64,000 nt of DNA from Paludibaculum fermentans (GCF_015277775.1 NZ_CP063849.1:1364001-1428000), one strand, 5' to 3'; counted from the first letter of the stretch, positions 25,547 to 35,700 are shown. Numbers and translations: made by a program. The notes: generated from the letters alone by a model not told the origin.

Positions 25547-27394
25547 TTAACGCATTTGACTGCGGGATTTCAGAGTGGCCTTCGTTTCCAGTTCCTTGCC
25601 GTCCCGTTTGTACTTCAACGGTACGACGTCGCCTGGTTTCTTAGAGCGTAAGGCGTATGTAAAATCCATCAGATTCGAGATCGGCTTGCCGTCGAATTCG
25701 GTGATCAGGTCGCCGCCTCTGAGGCCTGCGACATCGGCGGGCGAGCCCTTGGTGACATCGGAGAGCTTGAAGCCGCCCTTGGTTTCGCCCATGTCGGGGA
25801 TGCTGCCGAACCACGCTCCGCCGCCGCCGCTGGCCGAGGCGCTGGCCGTGGCTTGCGGCGCGGGCGCGGAGACCTTCACGTAGGCCGGGCGCTGGGGCGC
25901 GTCCTGCAATTTCACGGTCACTTCGGCCACGAGGTTGACCAGGTCGGCTGCGCTCTGGTGGTCGATTTTGTCCCAGGTGTCGCTGGGCTTGTGGTAGTCC
26001 GCGTGCAGGCCGGAGAAGAAGAATAGCACCGGCACCTGCTTGATGGTAAAGGAGAAATGGTCGCTGGAGCCGTAGCCGCCCTGCTCCGACAGATCGAGTT
26101 TGAGCTTGGGATGGGCCGCCTTCACGGAATCGAGAACAGCCGAGAGGGTGGAGCCCGTGCCGGTGCCGCCCACGAAGACCTTGCCGTCCTTGATGCGGCC
26201 AATCATATCCATATTGATCATGGCCACCGCCTTCTCCAGGGGGAGGATGGGGTGGTTCACATAGTAGGACGAACCGATGAGGCCGAGCTCCTCCGCCGAG
26301 AACGCGAGGAACAGGATGCCGCGCTTACGCTTGGGCTGGGCGGCGAAGTAGTCGGCCAGTTCCAGCAGGCCGGCGGAGCCGGAGGCGTTGTCGTCGGCGC
26401 CGTGATGGATGGCTTTGCCGGCGAGGTCGGGCGCCATGGAGCTCTGCTCGCCCATGCCCAGATGGTCGAAGTGGGCGCCGAGGATGACGTACTCGTCGGT
26501 CTCGCCCTTGAGGTAGGCGACCACGTTCGGCACCTGGCGCACTTCGCGCAGAACATTCACCTGCAGGTCGACATTCAGGCCGGGAATTTCAAACGACGAC
26601 GGCTTCATCGTCTTGTCGACCGACTCGATCCAATCTTTCAGGTTCTTTCCGGTGGGGTGCAGCCACTGGCTGGCGAGCTCGGCCTTGACCTGGACAAAGG
26701 GGATATCCGGTGAATTGGGGCCGACGTGGTTGGAGAACTTGTCGACCGTGTCCGTGTCGACCGGATGGTTCGACATGTCGTTGACGAACAGGACGGCCTT
26801 GGCGCCGTGGAACTTGGCGTTGACCGCCTTGGTCTGCTTCTGTTCATGCGACGTGTACACTTTGCCGGCGAACTTGCTCTTCTCGTCGAACTCCTGCGGT
26901 TCGTGGCGTAGGACGAGGACGATCTTGCCCTTCACGTCGAGGCCGGCGTAGTCGTCGTAGTCGTACTCCGGCGCGGTGATGCCGTAGCCGGCGAAGACAA
27001 CGGGGCCGCTGACCTTGGCGTTGCCGGAGAAGTTGAAGGGATTGAAGTCCTGGCCGAGGCCGACCGCCTGTTTTTTGCCGCTGCCATTGGTAAACGACAG
27101 CTCGTTGCCCTTGCCGAGCTTGGCGTTGGTGGTGACCTCAAAGGTCTGGTAGTAACTGGATCCGGCGGCGGGTGGAATGCCCAGGGCCTTGAATTGGCCG
27201 GCGATGTAGGCGGCCGCCTTCTTTAGCTGGGGCGTGCCGGTGCCGCGGCCCTTCAGCCCGTCGGAGGCGAGGTATTTCACCGTCTGCTGGTAGTGGTCCG
27301 CGCTGATGCGCCCCTTTTCGGGAACGGACCGGGCTTGAAGGATGATGGCGGCGGAGGCGGCCAGGCTGAAGAGGAACAGTCGCTGTCTGGTCAT
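25547..27394 (-). CDS. Secreted M28-family zinc aminopeptidase with PA-like insert and C-terminal PDZ domain
   Basis: 615 residues with a signal peptide (LFLFSLAASAAIILQARS). A PA-like region lies at about 115-240 (VVFAGYGITAPEYDYDDYAG, GAKAVLFVNDM). The catalytic core at about 290-490 keeps all M28 zinc ligands and the general base: GAHFDHLG, GADDNASG, FSAEELGLIGS, MINMDMIGR and SSDHFSF. A PDZ domain follows at about 520-605 (GSPADVAGLRGGDLITEFDGKPI). It trims peptides outside the cytoplasmic membrane. Nineteen bp separate it from the thioredoxin-fold gene upstream on the same strand. Confidence 0.94.
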   Translation of the reverse strand: MTRQRLFLFSLAASAAIILQARSVPEKGRISADHYQQTVKYLASDGLKGRGTGTPQLKKAAAYIAGQFKALGIPPAAGSSYYQTFEVTTNAKLGKGNELSFTNGSGKKQAVGLGQDFNPFNFSGNAKVSGPVVFAGYGITAPEYDYDDYAGLDVKGKIVLVLRHEPQEFDEKSKFAGKVYTSHEQKQTKAVNAKFHGAKAVLFVNDMSNHPVDTDTVDKFSNHVGPNSPDIPFVQVKAELASQWLHPTGKNLKDWIESVDKTMKPSSFEIPGLNVDLQVNVLREVRQVPNVVAYLKGETDEYVILGAHFDHLGMGEQSSMAPDLAGKAIHHGADDNASGSAGLLELADYFAAQPKRKRGILFLAFSAEELGLIGSSYYVNHPILPLEKAVAMINMDMIGRIKDGKVFVGGTGTGSTLSAVLDSVKAAHPKLKLDLSEQGGYGSSDHFSFTIKQVPVLFFFSGLHADYHKPSDTWDKIDHQSAADLVNLVAEVTVKLQDAPQRPAYVKVSAPAPQATASASASGGGGAWFGSIPDMGETKGGFKLSDVTKGSPADVAGLRGGDLITEFDGKPISNLMDFTYALRSKKPGDVVPLKYKRDGKELETKATLKSRSQMR

Positions 27395-27413
27395 CGGTTA
27401 CTACTTTCGCTGT

Positions 27414-28388
27414 CTATTTTTTCCCGGGGATGGGCAGGGTGAGTTCGCAGCACTTCTCGCCGCCCTCACCGGTAGTCTTGGCGTATTCCAACTCGAAATC
27501 GATGATGCCCTTGAGCTGCTGGAACGGGAGGCTGCCGGGCAGCATGCGTCCGTTGACGAACATCGTGGGAGTGGAACTGACACGCAGGCCGCGGGCCTCG
27601 GCCATGCTGGCTTCCACTTCGGGGAGCGTGGATTTGTTGTCGAAGCAGGCCCCGAAGGCGCCGGCGTCGAGCTCCTTGTCCTTCATCCACTCAGTCACCT
27701 TGGTCTTCAGGGTTTCGGGGGTGATTTCAGCCTGCTTGTCGAAGATCCAATCGTGATAGTCCCAGAAAGAGGCGGGGTTCTGGCGGAAGATGCAGCGGCC
27801 GGCGATGGCGGCGGGTTTGGCCCAGGGATGAAGCTGCTCGATGGGGAAGTCCTTGAAATAGAGGCGGACTTCCTTGGGGTAGGTCTTGATGAGGTTGGCG
27901 CGCAGTTGCTTGGCTTCTTCGCGGCAGAAGTTGCACTGGAAGTCGCTGAAGAGCACAAGGACGACGGGGGCTCCGGGTGTGCCGATGGACGGTTGGAGGT
28001 CAGTTTTCAGCTTGGCGAGTTCTGCGGAGAAGGGGCTCTTGCCCAACTGGTAGAGCGTACCGCGGACGATCTTCTGACCGTCCTCGCTGACGTAGAACAT
28101 CTCGTCGAGCGACACCTTCTGGTAGCTGCCGGTGACCTTGACCTGGCGGAAGCCGGGCATTTCGGAGGGCTGGGGATCGGCCACGGCGACGCTGATCTGG
28201 GGTCCCCAGAGTAGGAGATGCCGCACGAAAGCTTCGAACTTGGGTTTGTCGAAAGTGGGCGGCGCCGCAGGTTTCACGGCCGTGGCCGGTTTCGCCGGAG
28301 CAGTGGTCTTCTTCGGTGTCTGGCCAAAGCAGGAGGCGGCCGCGAGACCGATGGCCGCCCAGCGTGAAAATCTGGTCATACCGCCCAT
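27414..28388 (-). CDS. Secreted DsbA-like thioredoxin-fold protein
   Basis: 324 residues; an N-terminal signal (RWAAIGLAAASCFGQ), an alanine/proline-rich linker, a peptide-like domain at about 50-150, then a DsbA-type thioredoxin fold (about 155-315). The active site is FSDFQCNFCREEA (CNFC), and the cis-proline loop is VSSTPTMFVNG. It probably oxidises or isomerises disulfides in exported proteins. Only 9 bp separate it from cydB, and cytochrome bd often needs thiol-redox proteins for assembly, so a role in maturation is possible but inferred. A second start at 28379 is possible. Confidence 0.88.
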   Translation of the reverse strand: MGGMTRFSRWAAIGLAAASCFGQTPKKTTAPAKPATAVKPAAPPTFDKPKFEAFVRHLLLWGPQISVAVADPQPSEMPGFRQVKVTGSYQKVSLDEMFYVSEDGQKIVRGTLYQLGKSPFSAELAKLKTDLQPSIGTPGAPVVLVLFSDFQCNFCREEAKQLRANLIKTYPKEVRLYFKDFPIEQLHPWAKPAAIAGRCIFRQNPASFWDYHDWIFDKQAEITPETLKTKVTEWMKDKELDAGAFGACFDNKSTLPEVEASMAEARGLRVSSTPTMFVNGRMLPGSLPFQQLKGIIDFELEYAKTTGEGGEKCCELTLPIPGKK

Positions 28389-28397
28389 TCTACCGTC

Positions 28398-29441
28398 TCA
28401 GTAGCCGCCTTCCTCGAGCTGCACTTTTCCGGCGAACTTCCGGTAGAGGAAGACGGAATAGGAAGCGGCCAGGGCCATGCCCGGCGCGAACCAGATGAGG
28501 CCAATGCGCAGGCCGTAGGCGGGCGCGCTGGCGTTGTGGATGGTGAGGCTCAGGGCCGGGTCGGTGTTGGCGGGTAGAACATAAGGGAAAACTCCGAACA
28601 CGACGCTGGTGAGCATGCCGATGACGAAGACTGCTGAACTGACGAAGGCCTTGAGGTCTTCCTGGCGGCTCCAGAAGAGGAAGGCTCCGGTGAGGCCGGC
28701 CAGCGCCAGCAGCGGGAAGACGAAACCCACCGGCATGGCGGCGAAGCTGCGGCTGAGTTGGGGCTGGATGCGGAAGCTGACCACGGTGACGAGCACGGTG
28801 AAGGCGGCGACGGCGAACCAGGACAGGCGGGCGATGCGGCGGGCGCGTGTGCGCACCCCGTTCTCGGTCTTATAGGCGACCCAGAGGGCACCGTGCTGGG
28901 TGAGGGTAAAGAAGGCGAAAAGGCCCACCAGGATGGTGTACCAGTCGAGGATGCCGGGATTCGGGCCGGGCAGCCAATCCGTCCACAGGGGCAGGAAGAA
29001 CTCGCCGGAGGCGTCCAACGGCACGCCGCGCACGACGTTGCCGAGGGCGACCCCGAAGAAGATGGCGAGCAGTCCGCTGGAGAAGCAGAAGACGGTATCC
29101 CAGAGCGGCTTCCACACCGGGTTGTCGATGTGGTTGCGGAATTCCACGGAGATGCCGCGCAGGATGAGCAGCCACAGCACCATCATGAGCGGCAGGTAGA
29201 AGCCGCTGAAGGAGGAGGCGTAGAGGGCGGGGAAGGCGAAGTAGAGCGCTCCGCCGCCGGCGAGCAACCAGACTTCGTTGCCGTCCCACACGGGTCCGAT
29301 GGACTTGATGACGGCGCGGCGTTCGCGATCTGTGCGGGCCACGCCGAGATGGACAATGCCGGCGCCGAGGTCAAAGCCATCGAGCACCACATACATGGCG
29401 ACCATGACGGCGACGATGCAAAACCAGATGACAGGTAGCAT
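28398..29441 (-). CDS. cydB: Cytochrome bd ubiquinol oxidase subunit II
   Basis: 347 residues with about eight transmembrane helices. The N-terminus LPVIWFCIVAVMVAMYVVLDGFDLGAGIVHLG is the standard CydB opening, followed by IGPVWDGNEVWLLAGGGALYFAFP, another family hallmark. It is the partner of CydA in the quinol:O2 oxidoreductase of the inner membrane. An AAAGGAGATT ribosome site sits before the ATG, 17 bp after the cydA stop. Confidence 0.96.
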   Translation of the reverse strand: MLPVIWFCIVAVMVAMYVVLDGFDLGAGIVHLGVARTDRERRAVIKSIGPVWDGNEVWLLAGGGALYFAFPALYASSFSGFYLPLMMVLWLLILRGISVEFRNHIDNPVWKPLWDTVFCFSSGLLAIFFGVALGNVVRGVPLDASGEFFLPLWTDWLPGPNPGILDWYTILVGLFAFFTLTQHGALWVAYKTENGVRTRARRIARLSWFAVAAFTVLVTVVSFRIQPQLSRSFAAMPVGFVFPLLALAGLTGAFLFWSRQEDLKAFVSSAVFVIGMLTSVVFGVFPYVLPANTDPALSLTIHNASAPAYGLRIGLIWFAPGMALAASYSVFLYRKFAGKVQLEEGGY

Positions 29442-29458
29442 GGTTTCTGGAATCTCCT

Positions 29459-30793
29459 TTAGTGGGCAGCCGGAGCGGAGCCGGGGCCGTGCTCGATTTC
29501 ACGCCAGATGAGAAACAGACCGAGCATGAGCAGGACGGAATAGATGCCCATGAAGCCGAACAAAGTGAACATGGCATTGCCGCTGGAGACGCGGTTGGAG
29601 AAGCCGGCGGTGGTCCGCATGAGGCCGTAGATGAGCCAGGGTTGGCGGCCGACTTCGGCAGTCATCCAGCCGGCGGTGTTGGCCACGTAAGGAAGCGGCA
29701 TGGCCAGCAGCAGCGCCCAGAGCAGGGGTTTGAAGGTAAAGAGCTTGCCGCGCCACAACTGCAGGGCGGAGAGCCCCATGATGGCGATGAAGATGGTGCC
29801 GAGGCCCACCATGATGTGGAACGAGTAGAAGAGCAGGGGGATGTTGTCCGGCCAGTTCTCTTTAGGGAAGGCGTCGAGGCCGCGCACTTCGGCATCCCAG
29901 CGCTTGTGAACGATCATGCTGAGGACGCCGGGCAGGACAAAGGGGTTGTCGAGGCGGCGTTGTTCGACGTCGGGCTGGCCCAGGATGGCCATTGGCGCGG
30001 CGGGTCCGGTTTCAAAGTGGCCTTCCATGGCGGCCAGCGTGGGTCCCTGATGGCGGGCGACAAGAGCACCCTGCTGGTCACCGGTGGGGAAGGCGACCAG
30101 TAGCGTGGCCAGGAGCCCCGTGGTGACGGAGACGCGCAGGAACGTTCGGCCATAGTCCTGGTGTTTGCCCATGAGCAGGTAGAACGCGCCGAGGCTGGCC
30201 ATGGCGAAGCAGCCGGTGACGACGCCGCCCAGGATGGTATGCATGAACTGCCAGGCGGCCCAGTCGTTGAAAATCAGGGCGCTCCAACTGTTAAGAATGA
30301 TCTCGCCGTGGGGGCCGAGTTCATAGCCGACGGGGCGCTGCATCCAGGCATCGGTGGCCACGATGAGGTAGCCGGAGAGCCAACTGCCGACCCAGACGGC
30401 CAGGGCGGAGAACCAGTGGCCGACGCGGCCCATGATCTTCTCACCGAAGATTAACAGGCCCAAAAAGCTGCTTTCCAGGAAAAATGAGTACAGGCCCTCC
30501 ATGCCGAGGGTGTGGCCGATGACGCCTCCCGCGGCTTTGGAGAAGCGCGACCAGTTCGTGCCGAACTGGAATTCCATGGGGATGCCGGTGACGACGCCGA
30601 GAGCGAAGTTGACGGCGAAGATCTTGGCCCAGAAGCGGGCGGTATCGTTATAGTGTTCGTTGCCCGTGCGGAGGGCCATCGTCTTGAGGATGAAGATCAG
30701 AAGAGCCAGGCCTAGCGTGAGCTGGACGAAGAGGTAGTGAAACGTGATGGTAAACGCGAAGTGAAAACGATGAAGAGCCAGAGCGGAGTCCAT
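29459..30793 (-). CDS. cydA: Cytochrome bd ubiquinol oxidase subunit I
   Basis: 444 residues, nine predicted helices. Family features: HRFHFAFTITFHYLFVQLTLG with the heme b595 His, the heme b558 His in the WQFMHTILGG helix, FPTGDQQ at the Q-loop start and GWMTAEVGRQPW. The Q loop is short, as in the cyanide-insensitive (CIO) branch rather than E. coli CydA (522 aa). It reduces O2 to water using quinol with high affinity. It heads a six-gene minus-strand run with cydB, a DsbA-like protein, an M28 peptidase, a hypothetical and a LarA-domain protein. A sigma-54-like site lies just upstream. Confidence 0.96.
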   Translation of the reverse strand: MDSALALHRFHFAFTITFHYLFVQLTLGLALLIFILKTMALRTGNEHYNDTARFWAKIFAVNFALGVVTGIPMEFQFGTNWSRFSKAAGGVIGHTLGMEGLYSFFLESSFLGLLIFGEKIMGRVGHWFSALAVWVGSWLSGYLIVATDAWMQRPVGYELGPHGEIILNSWSALIFNDWAAWQFMHTILGGVVTGCFAMASLGAFYLLMGKHQDYGRTFLRVSVTTGLLATLLVAFPTGDQQGALVARHQGPTLAAMEGHFETGPAAPMAILGQPDVEQRRLDNPFVLPGVLSMIVHKRWDAEVRGLDAFPKENWPDNIPLLFYSFHIMVGLGTIFIAIMGLSALQLWRGKLFTFKPLLWALLLAMPLPYVANTAGWMTAEVGRQPWLIYGLMRTTAGFSNRVSSGNAMFTLFGFMGIYSVLLMLGLFLIWREIEHGPGSAPAAH

Positions 30794-30813
30794 TTGGTCC
30801 TTGTCTATGCGGA

Positions 30814-30829
30814 TGCAATTCAGACACCA
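30814..30829 (-). promoter_or_regulatory. Possible sigma-54 (-24/-12) promoter of cydAB
   Basis: Minus strand TGGTGTCTGAATTGCA: GG and GC are exactly 10 bp apart, the -12 box TTGCA is perfect and the -24 box keeps TGG but departs from CAC. Transcription would start about 10 bp before the cydA ATG, leaving just room for the AAGGACC ribosome site. The tight leader lowers confidence. Confidence 0.35.
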
Positions 30830-30891
30830 AAGTCTAGATTCGTTGAATTCTCAGTGTTTATACAACTTGCTGATTCTGTTACCTTTCCTGA

Positions 30892-31371
30892 ATGGGTGAT
30901 TTGCCCCACATGAAAATCTGTTGCATGTGCCAGATGCCACGGCCGGAGGCGGAGGCGGTCTGCCTGATCTGTTTGAGTAAGGACTTCACGTCCGTCTCGT
31001 GGGCGTTGCCGGAAGACTTCGGGCTGCGGTTGATTGGCGAAAACCGGCTGGATGTCGCCTATGCGTACCTGGAGGAGCAGGTGGCGCGAGACCGGGAAAC
31101 GGCCGCGGTGACGCTGCGGCTGGCGTGGCTGGCTTATGCATTTAAGGACTTCCGGGCGGTGGAGACCTGGTGCCACGAGGCGACACGATTGGATGAGGCG
31201 TGGGCGGAGCCGCATATTCTGCTGGGGTATGTCCTGCAGCGGGCCGGGCGATGGGAGGAAGCGGTGGAGGAGTACGCGATCGCCGGGCGAAGAGAGGGGC
31301 TATCGGAAGAGCGGCGGCAGCGGGTGTTGGACTTGACTGTCGAGTGTAGGACGAACATATCCGAATTCTGA
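30892..31371 (+). CDS. Small zinc-ribbon plus TPR protein
   Basis: 159 residues, divergent from cydA. The N-terminus carries two CxxC pairs, CCMCQMPRPEAEAVCLIC, a likely zinc ribbon. Residues about 50-145 form two or three TPR-like helical repeats (AAVTLRLAWLAYAFKDFRAVETWCHEA, AEPHILLGYVLQRAGRWEEAVEEY). No signal peptide, so probably a cytoplasmic scaffold. The ATG at 30910 (MKICCMC) is an alternative start. It precedes the TadZ/CpaE-like gene by 65 bp on the same strand and may belong with it; function unknown. Confidence 0.72.
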   Translation: MGDLPHMKICCMCQMPRPEAEAVCLICLSKDFTSVSWALPEDFGLRLIGENRLDVAYAYLEEQVARDRETAAVTLRLAWLAYAFKDFRAVETWCHEATRLDEAWAEPHILLGYVLQRAGRWEEAVEEYAIAGRREGLSEERRQRVLDLTVECRTNISEF

Positions 31372-31436
31372 TGCAAAGTCTCTGGCGGGAACCGCCGATA
31401 TAGGGATAGAGCGGGAAAGTATCCCCGGAGCGTCAG

Positions 31437-32579
31437 ATGTTCACCACAGTCATCATTCAGGCCAGCCCGGAGCGCTCGCCGTACATTCGAGCTTTGGCTG
31501 CCGACACCCGGTTGTTGCAACTGGTGAGGGAGTACCCGAGTGTCCCCGCCCCTTACGAACTGACGAGAATCGTGCACGCCTCGGCGCCCGAGGTGATCCT
31601 GATTGACGTGGGCAGCGGCGAGCTGGCCCTGCATTGCTGCTCGACGATCAAGGGGATCGATGCGGGCATGCCGGTGATTGGGGTTGGCTGCGCGCCGGCG
31701 ATGATGCAGCCGGCAAGGGATGCAGGGTTCACCACAGTGCTGGGAGAATCGTTCACTACGGAAGAGCTGAGCGAGGCCATCCACTGTTCTCTGGTCAGCC
31801 TGAAGGGTGGGCCAGAAGAGTATCTCTTCAGTTTTCTGCCTTCGAAAGCAGGCAGCGGCGCCTCGACGGTGGTGCTGAATACGGCGCTGGCGCTGGCACG
31901 CGATCAGAAGAAGCGAGTGCTGGTGATTGATGCGGACCTGCGCAGCAGCATCCTCAGCATCCTGCTGGACGTCAAGTTGAGCAGTTCGATCCAGACCCTG
32001 CTGGGTTCCACGGACGAGATCGACCAGTTCAAACTGCGGGCCTCCACCGTCACGTTCGAGGGCGTGGATTTTCTGCTCTCCTCGCGCTCGCTGGATTCGC
32101 GGCAGCCGAGCTGGCCGCAATACTTCCAACTGCTGAACTTCGTGCGCGGCCTGTACGACACGATTCTGGTGGACCTGCCGGAGCTGGTGAATCCGGCCTC
32201 GATCGAGCTGGTGCGGCGTTCGCGCAAGGTGTACCTGGTCTGCACGACGGAAGTGCCCTCGCTGCGGCTGACGCAGCAGAGAGGCGAAGAGTTGACCCGC
32301 TGGGGCGTACCAGATCACCGTTTCGGCCTGCTGGTGAACCGCTGGCAGACGAGCGATCCTTCGTCGGCCGAGATTGCGAAGATCCTGGGCATTCAGGTTC
32401 TGAAGAGACTGCCCAACGACTACCCGAGCATCCGGAAGGCTCAAACCGAGGGCCGGTTTGTGGCCCCGAATACGCGGTTGGGCAAGGCGTTCTCGGAGTT
32501 CGCCGCCGCCCTGGCGGGCGATGTGAATGCGCCGCCGGCCAAGCCCGCGGGCCTGTTGTCGAGCCTGTTCAGCCGCTAG
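31437..32579 (+). CDS. tadZ: TadZ/CpaE-like atypical MinD-family ATPase with receiver-like domain
   Basis: 380 residues. An N-terminal receiver-like domain (1-125) with VILIDVGSGE is followed by a MinD/ParA-type domain (130-365). The deviant Walker A reads SKAGSGAST: the signature lysine (Lys137) is kept but the P-loop lysine is Ala142, a loss also known from TadZ proteins. VLVIDADLRSS and DTILVDLPELV occupy the Walker A' and Walker B positions. TadZ/CpaE localises the Tad pilus machine at the cell pole. Two Flp pilins lie 8 kb upstream, but no other tad gene is in the window. ATP binding may be weak or absent. Confidence 0.82.
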   Translation: MFTTVIIQASPERSPYIRALAADTRLLQLVREYPSVPAPYELTRIVHASAPEVILIDVGSGELALHCCSTIKGIDAGMPVIGVGCAPAMMQPARDAGFTTVLGESFTTEELSEAIHCSLVSLKGGPEEYLFSFLPSKAGSGASTVVLNTALALARDQKKRVLVIDADLRSSILSILLDVKLSSSIQTLLGSTDEIDQFKLRASTVTFEGVDFLLSSRSLDSRQPSWPQYFQLLNFVRGLYDTILVDLPELVNPASIELVRRSRKVYLVCTTEVPSLRLTQQRGEELTRWGVPDHRFGLLVNRWQTSDPSSAEIAKILGIQVLKRLPNDYPSIRKAQTEGRFVAPNTRLGKAFSEFAAALAGDVNAPPAKPAGLLSSLFSR

Positions 32580-32586
32580 GGTCAAG

Positions 32587-32775
32587 TTAGCCCTTCACGC
32601 CGAGCTTGCGCAGGATGGTAATCATGGGGCACCAGTTGGTGAAAGCGCTCTGGAATAAGTTCAGGCCCACAAAGCCCGTGAAGTAGAACCAGCGCGGGTC
32701 GTGCCAGACGCCCAGCGCGACGCTGAGCATCACGAAAAAGCCGGCAATCATGCGCAGATAGCGGTCGACGGTCAT
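32587..32775 (-). CDS. DUF2892 small inner-membrane protein
   Basis: 62 residues with two short hydrophobic helices. [20 protein letters not shown] and [25 protein letters not shown] match the DUF2892 (YgaP-type membrane) family, including the conserved FTNWCP segment with its cysteine. The start codon overlaps the RND pump stop by 4 bp (ATGA), so it is translated with the efflux operon. DUF2892 segments are often found with rhodanese or sulfur-handling proteins, which might hint at the pump's substrate. Confidence 0.85.
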   Translation of the reverse strand: MTVDRYLRMIAGFFVMLSVALGVWHDPRWFYFTGFVGLNLFQSAFTNWCPMITILRKLGVKG

Positions 32776-35700
32776 ACGGATTGTCTCCTCCGGTTGGCGA
32801 TGAAATAGACGATGGGGACGGTGACGCGGGACAGCGTCAGCGAGGCGATTTCTCCGGCCATCAGCGCGATGGCCAGGCCCTGGAAGATGGGGTCGAACAG
32901 GATGACGATGCTGCCCACGACCACGGCCGCGGCGGTGAGCATCATGGGGCGGAAGCGTACGGCTCCGGCGTCGATCACCGCCTTATCCAGGGGCATGCCC
33001 TCTTTCAACCGCAGTTCCACAAAGTCGACGAGGATGATGCTGTTGCGGACGACGATGCCGGCTCCGGCGATGAAGCCGATCATCGAGGTGGCCGTGAAGA
33101 AGGCGTTCATCAGGCCATGGGCCGGCAGGATGCCCACCAGCGAGAACGGGATGGCGGCCATGATGATGAGCGGCGTCAGGAAGCTCTGGAACCAACCCAC
33201 AACCAGCACGTAAATGAGCACCAGGACAGCGGCGAAGGCCAGGCCGAGATCGCGGAAGACCTCGTAGGTGATGTGCCACTCTCCGTCCCACTTCATGGAG
33301 TACTTCGAATCTTCGAAGGGCTGGTGGGCGGTGTACTGCTGGATCTCGTAGCCGCCGTCGACGGGCAGTTTGGCGATCTTCGGCCCGAGGTTGAGGATAG
33401 CGTAGACCGGGCTCTCCATGATGCCGGCCACGTCGGCGGTGACGTAAGTGACGGGCATCAGGTTCTTGTGATAGATGCTGCGCTCGCTGGTGGTGTTCTC
33501 GACTCGCACCAACTCAGAAAGCGCGACCAGGTTGCCGGTGCGGCCCGCGACTTTGAGGCTGCGGAGGCGGTCGAAGTCGCTGCGGGTGGCGCGGTCGAGC
33601 CGCAGGGTGATGGGGATGTCTTCCTTGGCGGAGTCGACGTGCAGGAGGCCGGCGGACATGCCGGCGGAGGCCAGGCGCAGGGTCTGGGCGATGTCGGCGG
33701 TGGAGACTCCGTTGAGGGCGGCTTTTTCGCGATCCACCTGCCAGATTTGTTTGGGCTGAGGGTCTTCGACATACCAGTCGGCATCGACGACGCCGGGGGT
33801 CTTGTCGAAGATGTTGAGGATGCCGGCGGCGAGGCGGTCGCGTCCGGCGGCCGTGGGTCCGTAGACTTCGGCGACGAGGGTTTGGAGGACCGGAGGTCCG
33901 GGCGGCACCTCGGCCACCTTGATGCGCGCGTGGTTGGCGTGAGCGATGGGCAGCAGGCGCTCGCGGACCTGTTTCGCGATCTCGTGGCTCTTGAGCTTGC
34001 GGTCGCCCTTGCCCAGCAGGTTGACCTGGATGTCGGCCATGTTGGGGCCGCTGCGCAGGAAGTAGTGCCGGACGAGGCCGTTGAAGTTGTAGGGCGACGC
34101 CGTGCCGGTGTAGGTCTGGACGTTGACGACCTCGGGCTGCGCGAAAGTCGCTTCGGCTAACTGGCGGGTGACGCGGGCGGTGTCCTCGAGCGTCGTGCCT
34201 TCGGGCATGTCGATGATGACCTGGAACTCGCTCTTGTTGTCGAAGGGCAGCATTTTGACCTTGACGAACTCGAAGTAGACGAGACTCATGGAGCCGAGCA
34301 GGAGAACCACGACCATCAGCAGGAAGCCATAGCGCAGGACGGGCACGTGCAGCAGGCGGTCCATTGCGTGGCGGTAGAAGGCGGTGAAGCGGTCTTCGGG
34401 TTCGTTCGCGCTGTGCGACTCACCGGTCTTCAGCAGGCGCACGGCGGCCCAGGGCGTGACCAGGAACGCCACGATGATGGAGAAGATCATGGCGGCGGTG
34501 GAGCCGATGGGGATGGGCCGCATGTAGGGGCCCATGAGGCCGCCGACGAAGGCCATGGGCAGGATGGCGGCGATGACGGTGAGGGTGGCCAGGATGGTGG
34601 GGTTGCCGACTTCGTCGACGGCCTCGACGGCGACCTCGGCCAGAGGCCGGCCGTTATTCGAGGGCAGGTGCGTGTGCCTGACGATGTTCTCGACGACCAC
34701 GATGGCGTCGTCGACGAGAATGCCTATCGAGAAGATCAGCGCAAAGAGCGTGATGCGGTTGAGGGTGTAGCCGTACAGATAGAAGACGGTCAGGGTGAGC
34801 GCGAGGGTGACCGGGATTGCTGTGAAGACGATGAGGGATTCACGGAAGCCCAAGACCAAGGCGATGAGAATGCTGACCGAGACGACGGCAATGCCCATGT
34901 GGAAGAGCAGTTCGTTGGACTTCTCGGCCGCGGTCTCGCCGTAGTTGCGGGTGATGGTGACGCTGACGTCGTTCGGGATCATGCCGCCTTTCAGGGCGTC
35001 GACGCGTTCGATGACATGGTCAGCCACGGTGATGGCGTTCATCCCCTTGCGCTTGGCGATGGAGAGGGTGACGGCGGGCTCGAACTTGCCGGCTGAGGCG
35101 AACTGGACGTACTGGGTGGGGTCCTCGCCGGTGTCTTCCACGGTGGCGACGTCGCGCAGGTAGACGGGCCGGCCGTTGGCGACCGCGACTACCAGCGAGG
35201 CGGCGTCCTGGGCGTTCCTGAGCCAGGCTCCGGCTTCGAGGATGGTCTCCCGGTTGGCCTGGGCGGCCTGGCCGGCGGGCAGTTTCTGGTTGGACTGGCC
35301 GATGGCGCCCAGCACCTGCAGCGGAGACAGGTTGAAGCCGGAGAGGCGGTTTGCGTCGAGGGTGACCTTGAGGGCGCGGCGCTGGCCGCCGAGCATCGTC
35401 ACTTCGCTGACGTCACTGACCTGTTTGATGGTGTCGTGAACCTGGGCGGCGACGCGCCGCAATTCGAAGTCGTTGTAGCGGGCGGAGTGGAGGGTCAGGG
35501 CCAGGATGGGGACGTCGTCGATGGAGCGCGGCTTGACCAGGGGTTGCGTGGCTCCGGCCGGGATGAGGTCGTAGTTCGAGTGCATCTTCTGGTTGAGCTT
35601 GACGATGCTTTTCTCTTCGTCCTCGCCCACTTTGAAGCGCACGATCGCCATGGACATGCCGGTGGAGGAGGTGGAGTAGATGTACTCGACTCCGGGGATC

